In this document: positions 1-7,710 of the stretch, in pieces
Layout: the number at the start of each line of letters is the position of its first letter
Numbering within the stretch: the first letter of the stretch is position 1
Assembly (NCBI RefSeq): GCF_000215935.2
Contig: NZ_AFNU02000008.1
Location: 1 to 64,000 of the forward strand
Source of the DNA: Haloplasma contractile SSD-17B
GTDB taxonomy: Bacteria; Bacillota_I; Bacilli_A; Haloplasmatales; Haloplasmataceae
Reading direction: 5' to 3'
DNA length: 64,000 bases
Program-made: the position numbers and the translations under genes
The notes under the pieces: generated by a model
Seen by the model: only the letters and a program-made list of their open reading frames with translations
Told to the model about the DNA's origin: nothing
Database searches by the model: none

Positions 1-731
1 CGTCTCCATCGTTTTGAAAACTTTTTACATTTATCTCGTTTTGATTTTAAATGATCGATTAATAAATCAAAGTATTTGGGTTGTGTTAGTTTTTCAAATT
101 CAATACTCTCACCCCTGTTATTGATACAGGCAAAAAAGTTCTTATGATTTGGATCGATAGCTAACCACGTTTTAACTTCTTTCGTCTCAGGTGTCTCTCG
201 TTCAATACAAAATATGCCATAAAACTTTCCTTGTTGTTTACACAACCTAAATGTCTTGACTAGATCAGATTCTTTTAGATTTAAATTCTCTTTTAATACA
301 CCGTTTATTTTTATTTGTTTGTTGTGTTTATCTTTTCCTAGGCTTAGTAACAATTGTCGATCCTTAAGTTTATATCCTTTATAGGGTTCATCATAAAATA
401 ATGAAAACCACTTTCGCTTTTGGGCTCTAAACTTTGGATATCCTCTTTCTCCATTAAAAAATTGATTAAATGCATCGAGTAGGCGAAATGCTACATTCTT
501 GAGGGAGGAGTAAACGGTTTTTAAGTATGGCTTTGATTGCTTGAGTACAGGTATCAGGTCGCGTAGATTCCGTGCCTTTAATAACGTAGCATCCTTGGGA
601 TTGTTCTTATATTCTTGATTAATTGTTTCTAATAGTTCGTTATATAATGTATTACAAATTTGACTTTGACTGTCTAGTATTAAAGTTGTCTTATGATTAA
701 ATACGATTTCAATCTTTCTATCACCAAACAT
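1..731 (-). CDS. tnpB: TnpB/OrfB-family transposon-encoded endonuclease, 5' part only
   Basis: Reading the minus strand from the ATG at 731 gives an open frame of about 243 codons that runs off the left edge. A TAA lies four codons upstream, so this ATG is the first possible start. The segment LDAFNQFFNGERGYPKFRAQ (residues ~87-106) is the hallmark N-terminal helix and G-Y-P-K-F element of IS200/IS605 OrfB (TnpB). Around residue 195 AIDPNHKNFFACINNRG resembles the first RuvC aspartate motif, although the usual D-L-G is replaced by D-P-N-H. TnpB proteins are RNA-guided nucleases that act with a guide RNA from the element's 3' end, which is not in the window. No TnpA is visible on this side. 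Completeness and activity cannot be judged. No clear Shine-Dalgarno sequence precedes the ATG. Confidence 0.8.
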   Translation of the reverse strand, partial: MFGDRKIEIVFNHKTTLILDSQSQICNTLYNELLETINQEYKNNPKDATLLKARNLRDLIPVLKQSKPYLKTVYSSLKNVAFRLLDAFNQFFNGERGYPKFRAQKRKWFSLFYDEPYKGYKLKDRQLLLSLGKDKHNKQIKINGVLKENLNLKESDLVKTFRLCKQQGKFYGIFCIERETPETKEVKTWLAIDPNHKNFFACINNRGESIEFEKLTQPKYFDLLIDHLKSKRDKCKKFSKRWR

Positions 732-772
732 ATGTTCGTTTTACAATATATTATTGTATTTTCCCTAATAAA

Positions 773-807
773 AAAATCAACATCAAATGTGCTTTAATGT
801 TGATTTT
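773..807 (-). terminator. Hairpin with U-tract on the minus strand, upstream of tnpB
   Basis: AAAATCAACAT (773-783) pairs with ATGTTGATTTT (797-807). On the minus strand the stem is followed by a run of T, so it looks like a terminator. No minus-strand gene ends here, so it could instead be an imperfect palindrome from the left end of the TnpB element. Confidence 0.4.
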
Positions 808-912
808 GATATTCCTACTACTCAAGTATTTACTGATTAAAATCTATTCATTTATATATAAGTTTAGGTAGATTTAGATAGGTTTATTGTAACTGTTATT
901 TACTGTTATTTA

Positions 913-946
913 ACCCCCTAGTCATATAAAAATGTGACTAGGGGGT
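913..946. promoter_or_regulatory. 12-bp inverted repeat upstream of the ABC operon, candidate operator
   Basis: ACCCCCTAGTCA (913-924) and TGACTAGGGGGT (935-946) are exact inverted copies separated by 10 bases. The repeat lies about 25 bases upstream of a TATAAT (973-978) and 87 bases before the permease start. The downstream T-tract is poor and no gene ends just upstream. A regulator-binding site is therefore at least as likely as a terminator or attenuator. Confidence 0.45.
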
Positions 947-1032
947 ACTTTTCTTTATGACTATGATCTATATATAATAGAAATGTAAGAACAAGAAAAA
1001 AAGAAAACAAAGTAAAGAAAGGGGAGTTATTC

Positions 1033-2133
1033 ATGTTAAAACCACTTAGTTATCTTACCTATTTTAAAGGGAACATTAAAAAATCAATGTCACTTATTCT
1101 ATCAATTGCATTTTCAATTGTATTACTAGGAAGTATCCATATGTTTATTACAAACTCTATAAATACAGGAACAATTGTATCAAGGCAATCGGAAAGATAC
1201 ACAATCATTAACGGTGTAGAAAAACCAATTAGTGAATTTTATTTAAATAAAATCAAAGGAAATGAAGATATTGATCAAGTAATACCAGTAGAACGTGAGT
1301 TTATTGAGTATATGGGGGTTGCAATAGCAGGGTCGTGTCATTACTATAAGTTAAACCGAGAGGATATCATATACCTAATGGATGTTCTTGGTATTGATTA
1401 TGACAATAGTCAGATACCATTAAACGATTCAAATAAATTGATTATACACCAAGATATACTAGTAAATAATGATTTAGATATACAAGATACATATGAAGAA
1501 ACGATTGATCATAATTTGCTAACAATTGATCTTACATTTCAAGGTGATTATTTAGTTGGGTTTGTACCGAAGACAATTGACCGTAATGAAAGACACAATA
1601 CATACATTGTCATTCCTAAAGAAGGGAAATTAGAAGAGGTTAATCACTTTTTAAATAGTGAAGCGGACACAAATATTGCAGTTCAGGATGTGACCTTTTG
1701 GGAAGAAATCTATGATCGTATTCTAGGTGATGTCAATAATTTGTTTGATATTATCACAGTAGTTGTAGTTATTATTATTGGTATAGGTCTTGGAATCTCT
1801 ACATATGTACACTATTTTCAAAGAAGAAAAGAGTTTGGTATCCTGCTTTCTATTGGATATAAGCATCGCTCGATATTAATGAGAATTAACAAAGAAATCC
1901 TAATCACTTCAGTATTATCATTTGTATTAGGGTTATCTATTTTACTTATTGAATTGACTATAATGAATTATTTTATTATCTCTGATGAAGGATTACCTTT
2001 ATTCGAAGTTGACTTAGCTCTATTATCTAAAATTTGTTTTATACCACTATTTACATCCGTATTTTCCTTAGTACCAACTTGGGTTTTACTTAAAAAAATT
2101 GATAGTATATCTATAATTGAAGGAGTGAATTAA
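1033..2133 (+). CDS. FtsX-like ABC transporter permease (first of two)
   Basis: This 366-residue membrane protein has one N-terminal membrane segment (about 19-40), a large extracytoplasmic domain (about 41-235) and three C-terminal segments (about 236-260, 285-310, 328-352). That is the layout of FtsX/MacB-type permeases. YFQRRKEFGILLSIGY after the second segment is the typical cytoplasmic loop that contacts the ATPase. Its stop is one base before the ATP-binding gene, and a second, distantly similar permease follows, so the three probably form one transporter. Such systems usually move lipids or peptides or perform mechanotransmission; the substrate is not evident. The start has a good upstream AAAGGGGAG. 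Confidence 0.85.
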   Translation: MLKPLSYLTYFKGNIKKSMSLILSIAFSIVLLGSIHMFITNSINTGTIVSRQSERYTIINGVEKPISEFYLNKIKGNEDIDQVIPVEREFIEYMGVAIAGSCHYYKLNREDIIYLMDVLGIDYDNSQIPLNDSNKLIIHQDILVNNDLDIQDTYEETIDHNLLTIDLTFQGDYLVGFVPKTIDRNERHNTYIVIPKEGKLEEVNHFLNSEADTNIAVQDVTFWEEIYDRILGDVNNLFDIITVVVVIIIGIGLGISTYVHYFQRRKEFGILLSIGYKHRSILMRINKEILITSVLSFVLGLSILLIELTIMNYFIISDEGLPLFEVDLALLSKICFIPLFTSVFSLVPTWVLLKKIDSISIIEGVN

Positions 2134-2134
2134 G

Positions 2135-2845
2135 ATGTTAAGTATTAAAAATGGGAGTTTAATATATGATTTAAAAAAGGATACGAAAACATATGCCTTA
2201 AAAAATATAAATCTAACATTAGAGGAACAGAAATTTTATGGTATATTAGGTCCTTCAGGAAGTGGGAAAAGTTCTTTGTTGTATGCATTAAGTTCTCTTA
2301 AAAAGCTTACAAAGGGTGACGTGTCGTATAAAAAGGAACAACTTAGTAAACTAGGTGACGAAAAATTAGCTTCGATTCGTAAGACAGATTTTGGCTTTAT
2401 ATTTCAAAAGCATTTCTTAATCAGTTATTTAACAATACTCGAAAATGTGTTAGTACCGGTTAACTCAACAAGTAAGTATTATAAGAATCGAGCTAAAGAG
2501 CTGTTATCCGAACTGGGGCTAGAACATCAAATGAACAAGAAACCTTATCAACTAAGTGGCGGACAATGTCAACGAGTAGCAATTGCAAGAGCTTTAATTA
2601 ATGAGCCAAACGTAATCTTTGCCGATGAAATTACGGCTTCACTCGATCATAAAAGTGCTGAAAATGCGATGAAAGTTTTACAAAAGTATCGCAATGGAGC
2701 TACTTTAATTGTTGTTACTCACGATCCTAGTATATTGAAAGGTGCTGATGAAATTATACATATTTGGGATGGTGAAATAAAAGATATTGAAATGACGCTA
2801 CAAGCAAGTAAACACTTTTCAGAAAGGGGACAGCATCAGTCATGA
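2135..2845 (+). CDS. ABC transporter ATP-binding protein (MacB/LolD type)
   Basis: The 236-residue ATPase has a Walker A GPSGSGKSS (about 38-46), a signature LSGGQCQRVAIARAL, a Walker B region NVIFADEITASLD and an H-loop VVTHD. The Walker B segment has A-D-E-I-T-A-S-L-D where most of this subfamily has A-D-E-P-T-G-N-L-D, but the catalytic glutamate is present. It lies between two FtsX-like permeases. It starts one base after the first (ribosome binding site GAAGGAG inside the end of that gene) and overlaps the second by 4 bases (ATGA), implying translational coupling. It energises the transporter from the cytoplasmic face. Confidence 0.93.
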   Translation: MLSIKNGSLIYDLKKDTKTYALKNINLTLEEQKFYGILGPSGSGKSSLLYALSSLKKLTKGDVSYKKEQLSKLGDEKLASIRKTDFGFIFQKHFLISYLTILENVLVPVNSTSKYYKNRAKELLSELGLEHQMNKKPYQLSGGQCQRVAIARALINEPNVIFADEITASLDHKSAENAMKVLQKYRNGATLIVVTHDPSILKGADEIIHIWDGEIKDIEMTLQASKHFSERGQHQS

Positions 2846-3948
2846 AACCTTTAAGTTTGTGGAATTATATAATGATTAGCATCAAGCGAGTACTTCCTCA
2901 AATAGGCATACTAAGCATAAAAATTGCTTTATTCATCTTTCTTTGCTCAATTGGATTTGCAACAGCTTACGGTCTTAACAAAGATGGCACAAAACTTTTA
3001 GACAGTTATGTATCAGTAGCCTTTAAAGATCACGTTACTGATACGAGAAAACAAATGATTATAGAAGAAATTAATCAATTCAATGGGGTCAGAGAGTCAT
3101 ATAATGGAACAGCAATTACTGAAGGTTTAGGCAAATTAATTATATTTAATTCATTTTGTTGGACATTTGAACTTGAAAAAGAGGATGTAAAGATTATTTT
3201 AAAAGATCTTGATGGTGAAATTGTAGAAGGTCGGTTACCCGAACATCCCGAAGAGATGATTATAAGTGAAGAGCTAAGTCGATCATTAAATAAGGGGGTA
3301 GGGGATGTAGTAGGCTTTACAGAGATGCTGCCGAATCAATACCAGATTTCAGGTATATACAGTGGTAATCGTAATGCATATATTGGATATCATGTACCTG
3401 AAGAACAGATTGGTCACCTTTTTAATGTAGAAAATAGAAAAATTGAAGATGTATACGGTGAGTTGGAAAAATATGAGAATGAAATAGAAATACTTACATT
3501 TAGAGATGACATAGTTCATATGATTGATAATATATTTGGATTGTTAAAAGTGGTGGGCATCATTATATTAGTCATTACTGCAATCGAAATAACAATATCC
3601 GTTAGTAATCTAAATCGAGTATATTTTACTGAGCGAGCAGGAGAATTTGCTGTATTACAAGCTGTCGGGTACTCAGAGAAATTTATTAGGAGAAGAATGA
3701 TGAAGGAAATGATGATTATAACGGTTACTGGTTTAGTATTTGGGATTATAATTGGTCAGTTATCTATGGTGTTGTTTTACTATTTATATTGCTATGACAA
3801 AGGAATTCCTTATCAAATTGTCGAACCAACTCTTATCGGATTTGCTATCCTGCTTACCTTTGTTATATATATTTTGTCGTATATACCAGTTAGAAAATAT
3901 ATTAAAAACATGGATCCTGTTGAAGTCATTCAGGAAAGTAATGTGTAA
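2842..3948 (+). CDS. FtsX-like ABC transporter permease (second of two)
   Basis: This 368-residue protein has the same plan as the first permease: one N-terminal membrane segment (about 20-42), an extracytoplasmic domain with a MacB-like sub-pattern (GRLPEHPEEMIISEELSRSL, about 129-148), and three C-terminal segments. The loop YFTERAGEFAVLQAVGYSEK matches the FtsX-family coupling loop. It overlaps the ATPase gene by 4 bases and is followed by a terminator at 3964-3995, so it ends the operon. With one ATPase and two non-identical permeases the transporter is probably a heterodimer. Substrate unknown. Confidence 0.85.
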   Translation: MKPLSLWNYIMISIKRVLPQIGILSIKIALFIFLCSIGFATAYGLNKDGTKLLDSYVSVAFKDHVTDTRKQMIIEEINQFNGVRESYNGTAITEGLGKLIIFNSFCWTFELEKEDVKIILKDLDGEIVEGRLPEHPEEMIISEELSRSLNKGVGDVVGFTEMLPNQYQISGIYSGNRNAYIGYHVPEEQIGHLFNVENRKIEDVYGELEKYENEIEILTFRDDIVHMIDNIFGLLKVVGIIILVITAIEITISVSNLNRVYFTERAGEFAVLQAVGYSEKFIRRRMMKEMMIITVTGLVFGIIIGQLSMVLFYYLYCYDKGIPYQIVEPTLIGFAILLTFVIYILSYIPVRKYIKNMDPVEVIQESNV

Positions 3949-3963
3949 CTAATATAAAGAAGT

Positions 3964-3995
3964 AAAGTGGGCAAATCAATTCTGTCCACTTTTTC
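3964..3995 (+). terminator. Rho-independent terminator of the ABC operon
   Basis: AAAGTGG (3964-3970) pairs with CCACTTT (3986-3992), followed by a short T-run, 15 bases after the permease stop. Confidence 0.75.
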
Positions 3996-4124
3996 TATAA
4001 TTTCCCACCCTAAAATAAGAGTATTTTAGTTGGTGATTTGTTTAAAAAGATGTAGAATTATAGTATTAAAAGTCGAAAAACGGACGTACTAAGACTAGAA
4101 AAAGTAAAGTTGGTGCAACCTTAT

Positions 4125-6539
4125 ATGAAACGAAAATTATGCCTTGGTAAACGATTTGGATTGTATATATTACTATTATTTTTGTTCTATATCATCACCG
4201 TTATTTTATTTGAATACCATAGGGAATTACATGATGTTAAGGATTTACTACTCATAAATGGATATGAGGTTGCAAAAATCAAACGATTAGAAAACCAAAT
4301 TCATATTGTAGACAAAATAATTGAGTTTATGATCATGGTAACAACGTTAGCGACTGCTTATTTTGTATATAGACTGTATAAAACACTGATTATTCCTTTG
4401 AATAAAGGAATAAATCTAGTAAACAATTTGGATACTACAAACAAAAAATGGGAATATGATTATAATAATGAACTTAAATTTCTCGTAAATAGCGTTAATA
4501 ACTTTATAGATGTAAGTAATAACAGTTTTAAACTACTTGAGGTACAAAATAAAAAATTAAAGTTGTTTACTGAAATACAAGACATAAATTATTATACAGT
4601 CGACACACACAAGATGAAAATAAAATTGATACTGAATCAGAAATCAAGAGAACAATATCAAGTTAAGCAAACAACAGTAGAGTATAACCTAGACGAGTAT
4701 GCAGAGTGTATTCATCCTGATGATCAAGAACAATTTAAGGGATTGGTCGAATCAGTACTTGAAAATAATCTGGAGGAATACCGCGCTGAATACCGCGTGA
4801 GATTATTTGATAAGCATACTTATTATTGGATTACAACATTCGGAAGAAAAATTAATGATTATACGTATAATGGTGTTCAAGTTGATATTACAGATTTAAA
4901 AAGAACTGAAAGGAAACTCTATGAAAGTAGAGAAGAATATAAAATTATAGTCGAAAATACGAGTGATTTAATCTCAAAAACCTCACCAGATGGACTAATT
5001 CTGTATGCTAGTGAAAGTTATATGAATCTATTTAGCAAGGGAGGTAATTGTATACTAGGTAAGTCAATATATGAGATCGATCAAACACTGCATAATTCAA
5101 ACGCAGATTGGCTAACGGAAATGCTTCAAAAAAAAGTTAGTACAACAAATGAGATATCCATCAATACGAACATTGGAGCGCGTTGGTTTCTTTGGAATAA
5201 TGATGTCGTATTAAATGATCATGGTCAAGTTTTATATATAATATCAGTTGGACGGGATATAACAGACATTAAACATGCGAATAAACAACTAAAGTATGAG
5301 TCAGAACATGATTTATTAACAAATCTATATAATAGAAGAGGATTAATGAATCAACTGGATTCATTAGAGACAAGCAATTTAGCTGTATTTTTTATAGATA
5401 TCGATAACTTCAAAGATATAAACGATTTCTATGGTCATGAAGTTGGAGACCAAGTGATAAAAGAAGTTGCAAAAAAACTTCTAGTATTGAAGAAATATAA
5501 TTGTATTCTAGGCCGACTTTCTGGAGATGAATTTTTACTCATATACAAAAACTATCCAGACGGTACTTCAATAAAAATGCTTAGTTTAGAATTAGAATAT
5601 CTATTAAGAACTAAAATTAATGTTAATCACTTTAATATTCATCTCTCAGCAAGTATCGGTTACGCTGTATCGCCACTCCATACTAAAAATATATCAAAAC
5701 TAATTGCCTATTCAGATATAGCTATGTATCAATCGAAACTACATAACAAGGGACGTACAGTTAAATTTAATCATGACATGTATAAAGCTGTAGAAAAAAA
5801 AGTTCGACTGGCGAATGACCTTAAAGAAGCTATTTTACACGATCAGTTTAAACTTGTGTATCAGTCAGTTATAGACCACAATTCGGGTGAAATCAAGTAT
5901 GTTGAAACACTAGTAAGGTGGATTCATGGCACGAAAGGACCTATATCACCGGGGGAGTTCCTTCATGTAGCTGAAGAGATAGGATTAATGCAAGATTTGG
6001 ATGAACTCATTATTAACAAGGCAATTAAGCAATATAGCCAATTTTCGAAACAGGCCGCCTATAAAGAAAGTAAGTTGACCATTAATGTCTCAAGAAGCAC
6101 ATTATTAACAACGAACCTAGCGGATACCCTCACTCAAATCGTCAATCGCTATCAGGTTAAGCCGAGTCATGTATGTATCGAAATTAGTGAAAGTACATTT
6201 GTGAATAAAGTAGAAGAAAGTCGCGAAAAAATCCTCAGACTGCGAGAAAAGCGGTTTATAATTGCACTGGATGACTTTGGTAGGGATTATTCATCTCTCT
6301 CTATATTAGACCGTCTAGACTATGATCTTATAAAAACAGACAGGCATTTTGTAAAAAATCTAAATAGAGAAACAAATGTTGAGATATTAAAAATGATTCA
6401 TCGAATTGCAATGCTACAAAATAAAGAGGTAATCATTGAGGGTGTAGAAGAAGAAAAGCAGCTAACCCTTATACAAGAATTAGGTTTTTCCCTTATTCAA
6501 GGTTTTTATTATTCAATACCTAATCATATTGGTCTATAA
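4125..6539 (+). CDS. Membrane PAS-PAS-GGDEF-EAL protein (c-di-GMP turnover)
   Basis: About 804 residues. Two membrane segments (about 10-30 and 65-88) flank a short outside loop, followed by two PAS folds (about 145-260, ending in Y-N-G-V-Q-V-D-I-T-D, and 265-385). A GGDEF domain follows (about 394-560) with an SGDEF signature, F-F-I-D-I-D-N-F and N-D-F-Y-G-H. The EAL domain (about 572-802) has ETL in place of EAL but keeps the glutamate, INVS, EISE, DDFG, KTD, EGVE and QGFYY, so most metal and substrate ligands are present. It is probably a sensor that makes and/or degrades c-di-GMP. Its paralog lies beyond the next gene. The start is uncertain: an in-frame TTG at 4110 and GTG at 4113 exist and no site has a strong ribosome binding sequence. 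Confidence 0.88.
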   Translation: MKRKLCLGKRFGLYILLLFLFYIITVILFEYHRELHDVKDLLLINGYEVAKIKRLENQIHIVDKIIEFMIMVTTLATAYFVYRLYKTLIIPLNKGINLVNNLDTTNKKWEYDYNNELKFLVNSVNNFIDVSNNSFKLLEVQNKKLKLFTEIQDINYYTVDTHKMKIKLILNQKSREQYQVKQTTVEYNLDEYAECIHPDDQEQFKGLVESVLENNLEEYRAEYRVRLFDKHTYYWITTFGRKINDYTYNGVQVDITDLKRTERKLYESREEYKIIVENTSDLISKTSPDGLILYASESYMNLFSKGGNCILGKSIYEIDQTLHNSNADWLTEMLQKKVSTTNEISINTNIGARWFLWNNDVVLNDHGQVLYIISVGRDITDIKHANKQLKYESEHDLLTNLYNRRGLMNQLDSLETSNLAVFFIDIDNFKDINDFYGHEVGDQVIKEVAKKLLVLKKYNCILGRLSGDEFLLIYKNYPDGTSIKMLSLELEYLLRTKINVNHFNIHLSASIGYAVSPLHTKNISKLIAYSDIAMYQSKLHNKGRTVKFNHDMYKAVEKKVRLANDLKEAILHDQFKLVYQSVIDHNSGEIKYVETLVRWIHGTKGPISPGEFLHVAEEIGLMQDLDELIINKAIKQYSQFSKQAAYKESKLTINVSRSTLLTTNLADTLTQIVNRYQVKPSHVCIEISESTFVNKVEESREKILRLREKRFIIALDDFGRDYSSLSILDRLDYDLIKTDRHFVKNLNRETNVEILKMIHRIAMLQNKEVIIEGVEEEKQLTLIQELGFSLIQGFYYSIPNHIGL

Positions 6540-6633
6540 ATTAAATTCATGTGTTTAATCATAAAATTGTATTTTTCACCGTTTAGTGCTAAACTATTTA
6601 ACGAATAAACTACTAATAATGAGGTTAGTACAT

Positions 6634-7593
6634 ATGGAATATTTTCTATTCATCTTTTCAAGTGTTATCTTACCAATATTCATTCAAGTTTTAGCAGGTT
6701 ATATAGTACAAAAGAAGTTTCGTTTAGATACAGGTACAATGGCAAAAATCCAATTCTATGTCTTTATTCCCGCGCTATTATTTACTAAAATGTATAGCAA
6801 TCAAGTTGATCCGGCTATATTTTTAAAGATTATATCCGTTGTCTTAATGGTATTTCTAAGCTTATATATAATCTTAATAATCTTAATTAAAGTATATAAA
6901 ATACCTAAAAAGACTGGAACGACTCTTGCTAATTCCGTATGTTTGTTTAATAGCGGAAACTTCTGTATACCACTTATTGAACTTTTATATGTTGGCAATG
7001 TAATCGCTACATCCGTACAGATTATAATCTTATTAACCCAGAGTATGCTAACGAATACCTTTGGAATTTTTAACGCGAGTTTTGGTAAAAAAGACGCGAA
7101 AAAAGCCATGTTAGATATTTTTAAAATTCCAATGATTTATGCAGTTCTACTAGGATTAATTTTTAGAATGATTTCGATTCCAGATAGAGCTTTACCACTT
7201 TGGAATCCAATATGGGACGCATTAACGATTCTAAGTAGTGGCTTGATTCCGTTAGCACTTTTTACCTTGGGAGCACAATTAGCCAATACAAAATTAAGTA
7301 TTCGAATCCCCAAGGTATATCTTTCAATTTTTCTTCGACTGCTAATAGCACCAATACTTGCTTATGGTTTTGTACATTTAGTGGGTCTTGCAAACTCTGC
7401 TAATGAAATGAATCGAATTGCAGCTCAAGTCATTGTGATCTGTTCAGCTGCACCAAGCGCAGTAAATTCTGTTCTTTTAGCGATTGAATATGATAACGAA
7501 CCAGAGTTAGCATCACAAATCGTGTTTATGTCTACACTTCTTAGTGCAGTGACTGTAACAGGTGTCATCATTTTTGCAATGGCAACACTATAA
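6634..7593 (+). CDS. AEC-family (auxin efflux carrier-like) transporter
   Basis: About 319 residues with roughly ten hydrophobic segments throughout. The N-terminal half has V-F-I-P-A-L-L-F and the C-terminal half has SAAPSAVNS, both typical of the AEC family of bacterial secondary carriers for organic acids such as malate or malonate. The ATG at 6634 is preferred because GAGG stands 9 bases upstream; the frame is open further upstream without a good site. The gene sits between two GGDEF-EAL paralogs and is followed by its own terminator (7599-7638). Substrate cannot be assigned from sequence. Confidence 0.88.
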   Translation: MEYFLFIFSSVILPIFIQVLAGYIVQKKFRLDTGTMAKIQFYVFIPALLFTKMYSNQVDPAIFLKIISVVLMVFLSLYIILIILIKVYKIPKKTGTTLANSVCLFNSGNFCIPLIELLYVGNVIATSVQIIILLTQSMLTNTFGIFNASFGKKDAKKAMLDIFKIPMIYAVLLGLIFRMISIPDRALPLWNPIWDALTILSSGLIPLALFTLGAQLANTKLSIRIPKVYLSIFLRLLIAPILAYGFVHLVGLANSANEMNRIAAQVIVICSAAPSAVNSVLLAIEYDNEPELASQIVFMSTLLSAVTVTGVIIFAMATL

Positions 7594-7598
7594 AATCA

Positions 7599-7638
7599 TA
7601 AAAAAGTACCCTATCATTTCAGATATGGTACTTTTTTG
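7599..7638 (+). terminator. Rho-independent terminator after the AEC gene
   Basis: AAAAAAGTACC and GGTACTTTTTT form a stem with a 16-base loop directly after the AEC stop. Confidence 0.85.
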
Positions 7639-7710
7639 TTTGATTGATTGAGTTTATCATGTATAATAATAGTAATAAATATGTCGAATAATGCCAGGAA
7701 GTGTGACAGG

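Larger units (their letters stand above)
732..1032. other. Intergenic region between tnpB and the ABC operon
   Basis: No coding potential is seen. The region holds the hairpin at 773-807, a perfect inverted repeat at 913-946, and a -10-like TATAAT at 973-978. The ribosome binding site of the first ABC gene (AAAGGGGAG) is at about 1017-1025. Confidence 0.5.

Noticed and set aside
3752-3952. 66-codon + strand ORF inside the second permease gene
   Set aside because: It overlaps the permease in another frame and shows no start signal.
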